Under the pieces are notes generated by a model. That model was not told the DNA's origin and did not search any database. It saw nothing but the letters and a program-made list of their open reading frames with translations. Shown here piece by piece: positions 34,602 to 46,869 of a DNA stretch of 64,000 nt; position 1 is the stretch's first letter; every line of letters begins with the position of its first letter. Location of the stretch: contig CM056997.1 in the NCBI GenBank assembly GCA_029891345.1, forward strand, positions 215,613,212 through 215,677,211, in the 5' to 3' direction. The stretch comes from Dryococelus australis (taxonomy: Eukaryota > Arthropoda > Insecta > Phasmatodea > Phasmatidae). Position numbers and translations under genes: made by a program.

Positions 34602-37600
34602 ATAGCAAACAAATATTATTCTGATTGACCCGGCCAAACTCCAAAATATCTCTCACAAAGACATCTGGCCAGTAAACAAAAGAAATCTGCAAGTCTGGCA
34701 TGCCTGTAACTCTTCCCGCCAAATCCGAATGTACCAAACAATAATAATATAGAAACTAATCAGGGACCGTGTTCAACTTCGCCAGTCAAAGACCTCCACC
34801 TGACTTCTAATTCCTTGACAATTTCATCTTAGATGTGACGTAACATTGTCGCCGTCTGATTTCGCAGGAAGGAGACAGATTCACACTAGAATGTTCCCTT
34901 CAGCCTAGGGCACGTGTCACTTGCCCTTCCCGAGCCCTAAATAGTTTTCCAGTGTACAACTGATTGAAATGTTAGCGTTAAAAACTTTGCAAAGCCGTAG
35001 AAAACACTTGCTGACGTCATGGCGGCAAATGAATATCACGTAGAGTGAAATTAGGCAGAGAAAAAATCGCGGTGGAAATAAAAATTATTTTTTAGTTGCG
35101 AGCGCGAAATATGTATGGCCTCTAGGAGTTTATTTTGTGGTAGCTACAAAAAATGTGTGCTTGCCACAAAATTACTTGGATGTGTGTATGTATATAAACA
35201 AAACATTTTTTAGCAGCCACAAAGTATATTTTTCAGTGCGAATTTACAAAGGAATATTTCTCATGTAGGAAACAACGTGTCATGAGACGGGAAAGGATGA
35301 AGGACGAGTGATTAAAGGCACATTGCACTGAAATGGAACACAGCGAGGGTTTTCGCAAACTATTTAATCAACTATGAACCAGCTAATATAGTAGGCCCTG
35401 CCTGTTAAATAATTTACAAATACATTAGTACATAGTATTCCACTATGATCTTTGATAGCATCACTCTGAATTGAAGTCAATAACAAGCGAGTCAGCTGTA
35501 TAAATATTATATATAAAATATTCCTGCACTCAGAAAATTTTACCATGTCTCACACTGAAATAAAATATTTGCTAACGGTTACAAAAACTACTTGGTTGAC
35601 TCTATCTAGGGTAAAATTTTGTTGCGGGTTAGAAACAGACTGTGGTGCATAATAACATATAAACTAACTAGTAATAAAGCAATTTATTGCGATGGTTAAC
35701 ATATTTGTTAACTGAAAAAAAAATGTTATTGGCTTTCAACAAATATTTAGTTGACTGCATAACGAACGTTTCGTCCATAGTAAAACACAATGCTGAGGCT
35801 GCAAAAATCCATCCGTTATATTCTCCGCTTGCGCTCTGTCGTTTTCGAGGTGACCACATGTAATTAAACGTGCACATACATAGATAGAACTTGGTCATGG
35901 AGTAGATGAATAGACAGAGGCGAAATGGCGTTGCGGTTCCTTTGATGTGGGCAAACCCATTCGCTGGTTCGTTGTGCGAGGGTCTGGAAGCAGGCCTTGT
36001 TTCGGAATGGCTACCGCGCTCTGCGAGTTGTGCCCTACTGGCTGCGCTACTGAGTTGCAAGTAAGTTACTGCAGGCGCTGATTGGCGAACGACGTTCGAA
36101 GAGTAGTGACACTGTGTTCACGGAACAAGCGGCTATTTCACCTCTGTACTCTTATTTACTCTGTGGTTTAGCGTAAATTACTTACTCGTGCAGAGAATAT
36201 CGAATTAGATTAAATAAACTCGACATTAACAATTCTCATGTACTTTTTGAGAAAAACGTATACTCTAACTTAATCGTGGAGACGCGGAAGTTTCTCATTT
36301 GAGAGTAAGAAAGATTTTTAAAAGATTTACAATTAACTTTCTTGTTTAATTTTACGGCAGTTAGAAAGCACGCCAAGGACGTATTTGAACTCACTGAAAG
36401 CCCGCAAGAAAAATAGGACCTAATCAGAAACTGTTTTGGGGTAAAATTTATGCAATAGCCTTTGAATAGGGGTTGGAAAGTTCCGGAAATTATTTTACGA
36501 CAAGCTAGACTTTAAATACGTGTACGTTTATGTGATGTTATAAAATGGGTGACAGTTTATCAGACATGCCAAAATAACTCTGGTACAATAATTGACCTGC
36601 AAGAAATTAGGCACTGAATCTCATGCCGCCTGGTCTGAGGTAAACGTGGGTACATACTGAGGCAGCAGCCAATGAACATAACGATGGGTATCGAAAATAC
36701 ATAGAACTGTGGCGTCTAACGTGCAGGTAGTTAAAAACGCGAAATGTTTCTGTCCCTACTTAAGAACAACTAACTGGTGCTGCTCGAGTAAACAAAATAC
36801 TGTAGAATCTAGCTTGTTGGTAGATGGATCCTTGAAATCACTGAGTCTCTAGTTATACGCCTGTGACCGGGCAATGAAAACGCGACTAATTACGGCCTTG
36901 AAATGGCCGCAGAATTGTTTCTTTCTTTAGCGGGACAGGATGTTCAGGCTCCGCACGTTCTGCGAGACGCGATTTCAATAATTAACAGTTTAAGGCTAAT
37001 GCCTGATTCTAGCTCGGACAACAGTGGGATGACGATTCCTATGTCCCTGTGCTTTGCTAGTTTTTACGACGATATTTTATTGACATTGTGAAACACCGAT
37101 CGTATTTTCCGAAAGCAAAAAATTAAATTCTGCTGTACTTATAAAAAGTAACGTAATGGATTATCGTGTTACACATGACAAGTCACTGTAACTGGGACAG
37201 TCAGCTCGCCAATAATTTAACTTGAAATAATGTCCGGTGTAATGTGGACCAGTAGGACGCTAGTGAGTGTAAATGCACGAACCAGTATAACTTGTGCTTC
37301 TGTGGTGGTGTGTATAGACGAGCCTCGTGTAGCTTTCAGGAACTGCCAGTAGATATGCGCAAACCTCAATTTCTTAACCGCCGTGCCCAATCACGACCCA
37401 TGAGCGACAGCTGCCGCCTTAATTTGTGCTCGATACTCGAGGGATGTGTGTGTAGCGGGAGGAAGAGGCGGGCAATGATTTCCGAGAGAAACGATATCGC
37501 CGGAAGATGGAGGATGCTGTTCTGGACCCACATCCATTCCGATGAGGGGCAGAGGGTCAGGGTTGAGAGAAGCCTCTCCGGAGAGGATTACAGGCTGTAA

Positions 37601-38054
37601 CAGATGACTTCGGGAACGGGGCAAGTGGGGCAGAGGGTAAGGAGTCTTGGTGTCGGAGGGTCATCTCGAGACCAGGAAAGGGAGGGGTTGGACAGAGAGG
37701 GGTGGATTGTCGATAGGGTGGACGAAAGGGAAGCTCGCTTGAGGGTGATAGGGTCAAGAGATTACCAGCAGAGGACTACTAAAGTGGATTTTCGAACGGA
37801 AGGTCTGTGAGGGTTGTCGCCTACCTGTCTTTTCAGATATTTCAAACTTCAGTTTAGCCGTGGCTTCGTTCGGCTATGGCAGTTATATTTTTACGTATCT
37901 ATGAGTCTATTTTATTGAGAAAACATTTACAATTATGATTTCCAAATTTTCATGTGGTGTTTTATTTCCAGTAATTTCGCCAGTGTTAGTCTGGGTTTTA
38001 TTCAAAGATTTTGGTCACCGTTTAACATCCCAGTGAGCGGCTAATGCGAAATGT
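34602..38054. other. No gene recognised (3.4 kb)
   Basis: AT-rich DNA with a GC-richer patch at about 37290-37810. Frames at 35668-36060 (minus) and 37292-37600 (plus) are open, but I recognise no motif in them. A non-coding exon or promoter cannot be excluded for the GC-richer patch. Confidence 0.5.
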
Positions 38055-38215
38055 AGATATATCAGTGGCGGAATGCAAGGGACCGGACAACGGCAAAGTT
38101 CGCCACGTTTCCCACGAGCGAAATTTAGGCTGCCCCTACCGCGTTACGAACCCAGTTTACCTTGGCGGAAGCCAGCATTCTATTTACTAAACTACCGCGA
38201 CACCAGTGTGAGCTT
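38055..38215 (-). mobile_element. tRNA-derived SINE, minus strand, 5' part
   Basis: On the minus strand GGTGTCGCGGTAGTTTAGTA forms an A-box-like head. CTGGGTTCGTAACGCGGTAG forms the B-box region. ATTTCGCTCGTGGGAAACGT and TTGCATTCCGCCACTGAT follow as family body. It is more diverged than the copies at 38722 and 45460. Confidence 0.7.
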
Positions 38216-38721
38216 GGTTTGCTATTACTAGAGCCGCCTGTTTTCCGCGAAAAGTTTTATGCACAGGCTAAATTCAAATTTCTTAAGTACAAGTAGGCCA
38301 ATTTTCTTTGGCTATTGGCTATGTGTTTGTGCGAGCAGACATTTCTTACTCGACTGGGTCATGAAAAAGCTACCCCAACATTGGGTGCCTGTGATTGGCC
38401 GGCAGGCACTTATGACGCGTTCAAGTTAAAATCATACAACAACGATATAGGTTATGAACTAACGTGATTTGGAGTACAACTAGTTGTGGAATCTTTTCAC
38501 TAAAAATAGGTAGCCCTAGCTATTACGAAGGTGCTGATATGTAATGATGGCCATCTAAATTTATTGTGTTGTTTTTTTTCTTTAATTTAACTTCCATTAA
38601 CACAGTTTACTGTTTGCACCCCGAATTATTATTATCATCAAGAGTTGATTCAATTAAGTTTATTTTCTGGCAATGATCCAAGCTGCGTTCATTAAATAAG
38701 TATAAACAGTAACTTCACCAC
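38216..38721. other. No gene recognised
   Basis: An AT-rich spacer between two SINE copies in opposite orientations. Confidence 0.55.
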
Positions 38722-39145
38722 GATTTATGGGGCAGCGGTGGCGCAGTGGCTAAGCGCACTCGCCTCCCACCACGACGATCCGGGCTCGATACCCGGCGGG
38801 CTCGCTCCCGGATTTTCGCATGTGGGAATCGTGCTGAACGATGTCGCTTGCCGGCGGGCTCTCTCGGGGGAACTCCCGCTTCTCCCGCCCTTGCATTCCA
38901 GCAATGCTCCATCCTAGGGCTACACTTCATGTCATGTCCGGGTCCGGGGATGACGGGCAACCGCGGGTCCCAGCTGGAAAGCCTATCACTCGGAAAGTGT
39001 TGCCTCGCCCTGGGTCCACCCCCGATACGCATTTATTACCGCGTTTTATAAAAGTGAAAGAAAATAAACAGATATTTACATTCCATTTTCAACGATTTAA
39101 AATGCTTAATAAATTGTATGTATATATATATATATATATATATCG
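38722..39145 (+). mobile_element. tRNA-derived SINE with TA-repeat tail
   Basis: The head GCAGCGGTGGCGCAGTGGCT contains an A box and GGGCTCGATACCCGGCGGG contains a B box. The body continues GGATTTTCGCATGTGGGAAT, CGTGCTGAACGATG and CGGCGGGCTCTCTCGGGGG. About 70 bases of AT-rich sequence and a (TA)n run at 39119-39143 may be its tail. Frames on both strands here are only the SINE read through. Confidence 0.85.
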
Positions 39146-40744
39146 ACAAATATTGCGGATTATATTTCAGCCGCAGTTAAATAGGCGCAGCCTGGATACG
39201 TTTGCCCGAATCTATAGTTCCACCACGTCCTGCAGTATGGCGCCACCATTACCACAGTTGGTGAGTCTGCGAATCTTCTTTTGTTAGCGCTGGCGGCTGT
39301 GAATACAATGAATGTGTCAAATAATGCAGTTTTTCTTCTAATGTTTAGTTTTTCGATAATTTCGCTATTATTTGTGGGATTTTGAAACATAATTCCAGCG
39401 TTTGCTATTTAGTAACCTCAGATATATATCCATATGTTTACTGTTGTAAAACTGGTGCAAATTTCATCATTTCAAAGAGACGGTTCTTCATAAAAGCGAC
39501 AGTGAATTAATTACTAACTGGTTGTGGTAGACAACAAGATAAATCTCTATCAAAGTATGCAATTTCTAATGCTTCAACTACTTATTTAACACGTGATACA
39601 CTCACGTAAATAAAAGCGGCCTTAGCAATCATTACAATTTTATTTCAATTATTTTTTTCTTTTTAATTTCACACTTCAGTATAATAATAAATATAATCTC
39701 AATATTTTTATACCCCCTTAACTTTTTATCCGGCATAGCTAATGAATTTATTAGTTTCTAGTATTCGATGATTTTTACGAACATGTTATGATCTGCTTAA
39801 TTAACGTTCATTAATAACTAATATAGTTTGCGTATTGAAAACGAATTTTGGAAATAAAGCTAACCGTCATCCCAATAATGACAAGAAAAAGGCAATTTAC
39901 ATACGTGGTAGAGCATCATAATGTTGTGGGGTAGAATCACACCTAACGAATAGGGTGTATAAAGCTTCTGGGCTAAATTTAACTTGTCTCTATTTGTAAT
40001 TTTCCCTCATTAAATAACTAACGCATTACGGTCGGCCACGTCCGGCCGTGACGAAGTAATGTGAAGGAGACGGCAAATACGTAAACAAGCTTTGTGTGCA
40101 ATCTGTTTCCTCAGAATTTCTAACGCACACTATATGGTTTTAATACAGCAATCTGTTTCGAAAAGATACAGCATTGTCGCTGAAGTTGAAAACACTAATT
40201 TACAGAAGAATAGACCTCGTAAACAGAGGCTGTGTACTTGCAACGACATTTTTCTGACTTTCACACATTTCAGCAACAACACTCTTGTTTCAATAACCAA
40301 ATTTATAAAATTAGAACGAAATATCGACTTTATTCTGTCCTGAAAAAAGGATTTAAACTAGAATATTCCATAGTTTTTAAAAATTAAAAATGTTACAGAT
40401 TCTTACAATGGTACACCCATTTGTGACCAAGAGTGGCTGTTAATGAACACTTGAAAATAAAAAAACAGTGGATAAAACCAACAACAGCGCAGTACAATTT
40501 AAGTAGATAGACACTAACGATATCAAAGTTCAAGGACACAGACAATGAACTGGAAGGTGGAATGGCGTAATACAACTGTGTATCGGACATGAAGGTTATT
40601 TTTGATCAGTACTTTTCACTTCAAAGCCCAGAATCCAATTATATAAAAATGTATGCTGTGAATATCAGATTGGTAAACAGTATAACTCTTCTGGTATAAA
40701 AACTGTTCTTAACTCTCTAGCTGAACACCAATCCTACATCTCAT
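39146..40744. other. No gene recognised
   Basis: AT-rich DNA without a recognisable coding region or element. Confidence 0.6.
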
Positions 40745-40989
40745 TAACGGCTGTTCACGATAAAGTGATAACTTAAATAATTTATTTAGCTTTCTGTTTT
40801 TTTATGCCCCGATTTGCAATATATTTACATTCATAATAATTTCAATGTTTCATTTGTCCAACGCATGAATAAAGTGTTGATGCCCATTGCAATGTTAATT
40901 TTACATAAGACGGAAGACTACACTACGTGTAACCAAATAGATCTTGAGCAGGGTTTTCAAAAGTGCTCATTTTACAGTGAATAGCCTAT
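40745..40989. mobile_element. MITE, subfamily B copy
   Basis: The left end ACGGCTGTTCACGATAAAGT and the right end GGTTTTCAAAAGTGCTCATT then TTACAGTGAATAGCCTATAG are inverted versions of each other. The interior matches the right part of the 10127-10485 copy (ACTTAAATAATT, GAATAAAGTG, TAAGACGGAAGA, CTACGTG). It is about 245 bases long. Confidence 0.8.
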
Positions 40990-41758
40990 AGTTGTGACAA
41001 CAAGTGATCTGCCTTGTTCGGCTGCAGCAGATGTGCAACACTTGAAACAATAATATAAATCCAGGTCTGAAAGGGATAGAAATCAGTGATTCCTGCCCGG
41101 TGCCGGCACTCGTCTCAAAACGGCTACCATCTCCCAGAACCGAACACCAATAAGTGTACTGATAGCACTACTTTATATCATTTTGCGACAATTTATGGAT
41201 ACTGCAAATTTGCTATGTCGTGTCTTCCCCGGGAAACACAGCCCAGCGCCGAGCCATCCCGTTTTATTGGCAAGTCCATCCTCTAATCACTCCATTCTAT
41301 ATTGGGAAGTTTACATCGAAACTGGGATTCTCATTAATATCTAATAATACCATACCAAAGTATTTCTGTTTTCATCATTTTTGTTTTATTCGTGTGAATA
41401 ATTCTAATGATGTGTAGTGATTAGTCTTAGTTGGAAATCATTTTTTCGCCATGGGTAAGTCGTCCAGTCAAGCAGTATGAGGAGATCAGGTTCAGGTGAT
41501 AATGGTTAATGGACCATGTCCACAATGGGGATTCCAAGACAATTTGCGCGTCTCTTGCGACTCCTGGCAGCATTAGGAAAACCATGCATTGCCTCTCAAA
41601 CAGTTATATTTCCTCCAAGCCAACACCAGATGAGTCTTCAAAAGGAACAAACTGCTTAGAAACGTAGGAACGTAGAAACAATTGGCACTGGCTGGTTAAA
41701 ATACTTTTAGAGCCGGTGCACACAGCCATGTGCATATTGCATTATCTACAGATATCAA
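40990..41758. other. No gene recognised
   Basis: Two overlapping short frames near 41086-41417 carry no recognisable motif. Confidence 0.55.
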
Positions 41759-41993
41759 GGCCCAGTTTCACAATGTCTGGTTAAAAGTTCAGGTTATCTA
41801 ATCCACTGATTAATTTAAACCGAACTATTGAGTATTTATTAGTATTGAAGTGTTTCTCATCATGATTTGATCTCATGGTTAGGTAACTATGGGTTAAGGT
41901 AAATGCGGCAACTATGCCATGACCTCTCGGCTTGTGATTGGCCGCAATGAGAGCTTTGTTTGTTTATTTACAAGTGTTGGTTAAGTGCTTAAC

Positions 41994-42266
41994 ATGGATG
42001 AGAATGAGTGGCAGCGTGCAGAGAATTTTGTTTCCTCTGAAAGTGAAGTCCTTATTTCTCTTGTAGAGAAATATTCGGGTATTATTGAATGCAAAATAAC
42101 CGACACTGTTGCCAATAAATAGGTAGAAGAGGCATGGAGAAAAATTGAACTAGAATTCAATTCAGCCTGTGTCGTGTTTACGCGGACCTTGAAAATTCTC
42201 AAAGTGAAGGACGATATTATTAAAAGTTATGTGCGGAAAAAAAATTTTAACAGGCGAAAGTGATTC
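41994..42266 (+). pseudogene. Myb/SANT-like DNA-binding protein remnant
   Basis: From ATG at 41994 the frame reads ENFVSSESEVLISLVEKYSG and IIECKITDTVANK. An in-frame TAG at about 42121 follows. It resumes with EEAWRKIELEFNSA, RTLKILKVKDDIIKS and VRKKNFNRRK before TGA. This is the pattern of the Myb/SANT-like domain (FSBP-like) that many Harbinger elements encode as a partner protein to guide the transposase to DNA. The Trp of the third helix region (EEAWRKIE) and the spacing are preserved. The copy is broken by the internal stop and truncated soon after the domain. Confidence 0.75.
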
Positions 42267-42358
42267 GGGCAATCCCGAAAGATTCTTGGCCTATTTATGA
42301 AATCTACTTTTTCTTCGTCATAATTTTCAAACATATAATCAAAATCATCTGCCATCAT
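42233..42358 (-). pseudogene. Harbinger transposase N-terminus (about 40 residues)
   Basis: From an ATG pair at 42353-42358 the minus strand encodes an acidic start (MMADDFDYMFENYDEE) followed by FINRPRIFRDCPNHFR. The acidic leader and the RPRxFRDxxNxF phrase are typical of the beginning of HARBI1-like transposases. The frame ends where it meets the tail of the Myb/SANT remnant, so the rest of the nuclease was lost in the deletion that formed this element. Confidence 0.6.
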
Positions 42359-43106
42359 CCCAGCAAAGAAAAAAAAACCTGGGTTATTTAGCAATTGCAT
42401 TGTCACTGTTTATAAACTTTCGTGCCTATTTATATATACTGTTAATTTGTAGTTGTATTTTCCAACGTGAAAATGCCCATTAATCCTGCATAAACAGTCC
42501 ATAATTAATACGCTGCTCAGATAACCTGATATACAAACACATTCGACTTTATAAATAATTTGTTGAAATCACATACGATTTGATGTACCCACATAACAAC
42601 AAATGTTAGTTATGAATGTTCTGATTAGCCCGCTTATCGGATCCTCTTCTTGTGTTTAACTTAACCAGTGGTTACAGTCAGATAATCAACCGATTAATGT
42701 TAATCGTATATTGGGAAACAGAAAATAGTCCTAGCCAGCATTTAACATTTAATCAGACGATAATCACAAGAAAACAAGACATTATGGAATCGGCCCTCTG
42801 ACCACTAAGAAATGAGACAACCACATTCACTACAACAGGAAAACCACTTAGGTTGTTCTCTCCCACTCACTCGAGTCCTCTTGGTCTACACCATACCGGA
42901 CACTAACTACACTGCACTATACAACGTACACTACTAAGCTACTCTTAGTCAATATAGTCCTGAGTTCAAAGTCTTACAAACAAATGTTCATCGATACTTA
43001 ACATGATAGATACTTAACATGATTTATATTCCGTCGTGTTCGTGAGTAGGAGTATAAAAGATAAATATTTTCTTAACAAAAATTTTTGTTGATTAGTATA
43101 GTAGTT

Positions 43107-43495
43107 AAAGTAAAGTCAATGAAACTATATTCACGTAAGTAAAGTCATGGTAAGGACAAGTGAATAAAACTATATTCACGTAAGTAGAGTCGTGGTAAGG
43201 ACAAGTCAATGACACTATATTCACGTAAGTAAAGTCGTGGTAAGGACAAGTCAATAAAACTATATTCACGTAAGTAAAGTCGTGGTAAGGACAAGTCAAT
43301 AATACTATATTCACGTAAGTAAAGTCGTGGTAAGGACAAGTCAATAAAACTATATTCACGTAAATAAAGTCGTGGTAAGGACAAGTCAATAAAACTATAT
43401 TCACGTAAGTAAAGTCGTGGTAAGGACAAGTCAATAAAACTATATTCACGTAAGTAAAGTCGTGGTAATGATAAGTCAATGAAACTTCACGTAAG
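43107..43495. repeat. 45-bp minisatellite, about 8.5 copies
   Basis: The unit contains GTAAAGTCGTGGTAAGGACA and AGTCAATAAAACTATATTCACGTAA with few changes between copies. Landmark TATATTCACG recurs every 45 bases from 43126. Because 45 is a multiple of three, two minus-strand frames stay open and encode repeats of 15 residues. I regard them as by-products. Confidence 0.95.
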
Positions 43496-43499
43496 TTTT

Positions 43500-43790
43500 A
43501 CCTTCAAGTGCCGGTAATATTTCCCGATTCGCTTCTCCTGAACTAAAATTGGGTATAATGCAGACGTGTTAGAAAAATTCTTATTTTTAACACGTGTTAC
43601 CATCAATTGGAGTTGGTCTGAACGATTTGAAGAACAATGATGGCAATCACCGAGAGGGATTGAGAAAACCATGGCTAATCGAAATCAGGATGATCGGAAA
43701 AGGAGTCGAACTCTTATCCTCCCGAATGCGAGTTCGGTGTGGTGCCACTGAACCAATTTGCTCGGTCGACTGCACAGAGAAAAATAATGC
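43500..43790 (-). mobile_element. tRNA-derived SINE of a second family, minus strand
   Basis: On the minus strand the head CCGAGCAAATTGGTTCAGTG holds an A-box-like TGGTTCAGTGG, and AAGAGTTCGACTCCTTTTCC holds a B box. The body CTGATTTCGATTAGCCATGG, TTTTCTCAATCCCTCTCGGT, GATTGCCATCATTG follows. This body is unlike that of the main SINE family in the window. Confidence 0.7.
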
Positions 43791-45459
43791 ACGATAACGA
43801 GTACATATAATAGTTTACATCTTGGATTAGTACATGGCAAATAGAAACAGTCATATTTAATTATTATACAGTAGTGTTGTATAGTTTATATTAACCATCA
43901 AATAAATGTTCAGGTGATTTGAGTGAAGAGAGTAATCGTAGATATTTGCTGACAAACGTTGGCACAGCTAACACAAATGTGCGTTTGAGAGACTGAGGAA
44001 TGTTTCTGTATGTTCCGTATAATTTTTATTCTTTCCGTCCCGAATTAATATACAAACTCGCGTTGACAATAATGAACTGAGGTGTCGAGCGCGCATCTCG
44101 CAGCCAGTTATTAAAATACATTTGCCAGTCGACTTGGTTGTAATCACAGTAATGATTTCATTTATTGCAATGTGTGCTTCCGTACCCTTTTCTTATGTGA
44201 ATTCAGGTTTAATTGTAACAGTTACTTAGGCGACGAGAAAAATATATATCGCAACTGGTTATAATATGAGATAAATACTGAGTAGTATGTACTTTATTTA
44301 AATCTTATGCAATTTAAAACTGTTATTAAATAAAATATTTTATAGGTTATTTACATTTAATACTGAATTGTTGTTCAATTCATTGTGCTGATTGTCCTGC
44401 GTATCAGCGCTGGAATGACTGCTAGTTATTAACTATTTAATATCTGAGGACGATATAAATGCAATTATTACAAGAGTCATGAAAGATTCGGTTTTTTAAT
44501 TACAAGAATAAGAATTTGGTTCCAAACTTTCGCCCAGCGGGAAGGGAGAAAAAGAAGAATATTCTTGAAATGATTTTGACTGAATTAAATCTCACCACAA
44601 CTACTTCCCACTGTGACATTTTTTTCATCGATACCTCATTTTATAAAACAAAAATATTTGCGTACTTATTAAATTACATTTTTTTCCTTTCACTGTATAT
44701 AAAAAATTACGGTCGTCTTCTAACTATTCGTTTTTACTTTTTATTTTTATCCTGTGTACCGAAGACAACATAACTCAGACTTTACAGAATTATTGGGTTC
44801 TGACTTGATTTATTACGCGAAGTTAAATAACTTTGTGCTTTGTGAAACTCAGACGACCTTGCATGCCGGCAAATTGAAAACAAAGTAAATTAGACTGCGC
44901 TTAGCTACGCCGAGATGAACAGAAAAGTGGTGAAACCTGCAGGTAGTAGCGGACGGAAACTAAAGGGCCAAGTTTGATGTTTGAAGTGTAGGAATCATGC
45001 TGGAGTTTTTCTGAAGCCCTGTGGAAGGGCCCACGTTGGCACGCCAGCTCCGTTCCTTAGAAAGAAAGAAATCGCAGCTCAGGAAACGGCCGTCAAAGCC
45101 GATAGCCGACTAATGAAATCTCGCTCCGGGACCAGACGTACCTTCTGGCTGCCCAGTCGCCCTGTCCTGCCTTCTTCCCTTTCGCGTGTCGCACGCACCT
45201 GCAGTTTATTCTCGCCCTTCATCCTCCACTCCGTCCTTCCTTCCAGTAACGGAACAGCCAGCTATATTGCAGGGGTGTGCTGTTCAGAAACGCTCTGGGG
45301 CGTCGCGTTTTTTTTTGGATAAGTTTGGCCGAGGTCTTGAACAGAATTTTACACATTTGTAGCTTCAAAATGGGCCCGATCTAAATTACGTCAGTATTTA
45401 AACACGCGCATTTCCTCCTAGCCCCATATACAAGTACAAAACTTAATATTTAACCCTGG
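43791..45459. other. No gene recognised; GC-richer patch at 44950-45310
   Basis: The GC-richer part holds an open plus-strand frame (44981-45322) without recognisable motifs. It may be a promoter-like or non-coding exon region. The rest is AT-rich. Confidence 0.5.
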
Positions 45460-45725
45460 GGACGCGGTGGTGTAGTGGTTAGACTACTCGCCTCCCACAT
45501 GCGAACCAGGTGCTATTCCTGGCGGGGCGGCTCCCGGATTGCATGTGGGAATCGTGCCGGACGATGCCACATGTCGGCGGGTTTTCTCGGGATCTCCCTC
45601 TCCCCCCGCACTTTCATTCCGGCTCTGATCCATACACACCTCGCTCCACCCTTATCGGCTCTCAAGACCTCGATGTTAAGAGACGCACATATCTCTTCCC
45701 TCACTCATTGTTTAACATTATTATT
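45460..45725 (+). mobile_element. tRNA-derived SINE, best-preserved head
   Basis: GACGCGGTGGTGTAGTGGTT includes an A box (TGGTGTAGTGG), and CCAGGTGCTATTCCTGGCGG sits where the B box belongs. The body GGCTCCCGGATTGCATGTGG, GAATCGTGCCGGACGATG, GGCGGGTTTTCTCGGGATCT and CCCTTATCGGCTCTCAAGAC matches the copy at 15650-15962. The element is about 265 bases. Confidence 0.85.
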
Positions 45726-45865
45726 GAAATCCCTTTAGCAAAAATTTTTTTTGTGAGACTGGTGCTATTGAAATGGTTAATTCTTTCTTTTGCGTCATCA
45801 TTCGGAACAGGAGAAAAATTATTTACTGACATATTTCTTTCCTGCTTACAATTGAATCTTCTTTC

Positions 45866-46802
45866 ATGTAACACGCACAACGCCTTGCACAGCTCCGAGG
45901 CAATGGTACAGGTTACAACATACAGCACGTACATAGAACCTTGCACAGCTCCGAGGCAATGGTACAGGTTACAACATACAGTACGTACATAGAACCTTGC
46001 ACAGCTCCGAGGCAATGGTACAGGTTACAACATACAGTACGTACATAGAACCAAAACGGCGTGTCGAGACTTTGGTATCGAAGTCTATGTCACGTGGCCT
46101 ACTGACCACGTGAAGCGTTGTGTCTGACAGGCTACTTTATGTCATGTAACACGCACAACGCATTGCACAGCTCCGAGGCAATGGTACAGGTGACAACATA
46201 CAGCACGTACATAGAACCTTGCACAGCTCCGAGGCAATGGTACAGGTTACAACATACAGTACGTACATAGAACCTTGCACAGCTAGGAGGCAATGGTACA
46301 GGTGACAACATACAGTACGTACATAGAACCTTGCACAGCTCCGAGGCAATGTTACAACATACAGTACGTACATAGAACCTTGCACAGCTCCGAGGCAATG
46401 GTACAGGTGACAACATACAGTACGTACATAGAACCTTGCACAGCTCCGAGGCAATGTTACAACATACAGTACGTACATAGAACCTTGCACAGCTCCGAGG
46501 CAATGGTACAGGTTACAACATACAGTACGTACATAGAACCTTGCACAGCTCCGAGGCAATGGTACAGGTTACAACATACAGCACGTACATAGAACCTTGC
46601 ACAGCTCCGAGGCAATGGTACAGGTTACAACATACAGTACGCACATAGAACCTTGCACAGCTCCGAGGCAATGGTACAGGTTACAACATACAGTACGTAC
46701 ATAGAACCAAAACGGCGTGGCGATACTTTGGTATCGAAGTCTATGTCACGTGGCCTACTGACCACGTGAAGCTTTGTGTCTGACAGGCTACTTTATGTCA
46801 TG
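45866..46802. repeat. Higher-order array of 56-bp units
   Basis: The 56-base unit contains CAATGGTACAGGTTACAACA, TACAGTACGTACATAGAACC and TTGCACAGCTCCGAGG. Three units (45866-46050) are closed by a 95-base segment (ACCAAAACGGCGTG to TGTCATG). The whole arrangement then repeats with ten units (46144-46707) and the same closing segment (46708-46802). Two units of the second block lack nine bases (GGTACAGGT). Each closing segment has two CACGTG words. Open frames here are repeat artefacts. Confidence 0.95.
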
Positions 46803-46869
46803 CGAAGACCCCAGACTGGCCGTGCTACTGTGTGGCAAGTTACTCGGTAATGGCTGGTAGACGTATGAC

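Larger units (their letters stand above)
41759..42797. mobile_element. Deleted Harbinger element, about 1.04 kb
   Basis: The left end GGCCCAGTTTCACAATGTCT and the right end, read inward, GGGCCGATTCCATAATGTCT are imperfect inverted repeats. Further agreement extends inward (GGTTATC.., TGATTAAxTxxAAA) for about 60 bases. Between them lie a Myb/SANT-like gene remnant on the plus strand and the start of a Harbinger transposase on the minus strand, facing each other. Most of the transposase is missing, so this is an internal deletion derivative. It differs in sequence from the Harbinger remnant at 10.6-11.9 kb. Confidence 0.75.

Noticed and set aside
43105-43479. 124-residue repetitive protein
   Set aside because: The frame stays open only because the 45-base minisatellite period is a multiple of three. 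The plus strand and a second frame look equally repetitive.
43107-43495. CRISPR-like array
   Set aside because: The repeats are directly adjacent without unique spacers, and the genome is eukaryotic.
45701-46592. Long frames on both strands, up to 140 residues
   Set aside because: They are produced by the 56-base tandem array and do not resemble proteins.
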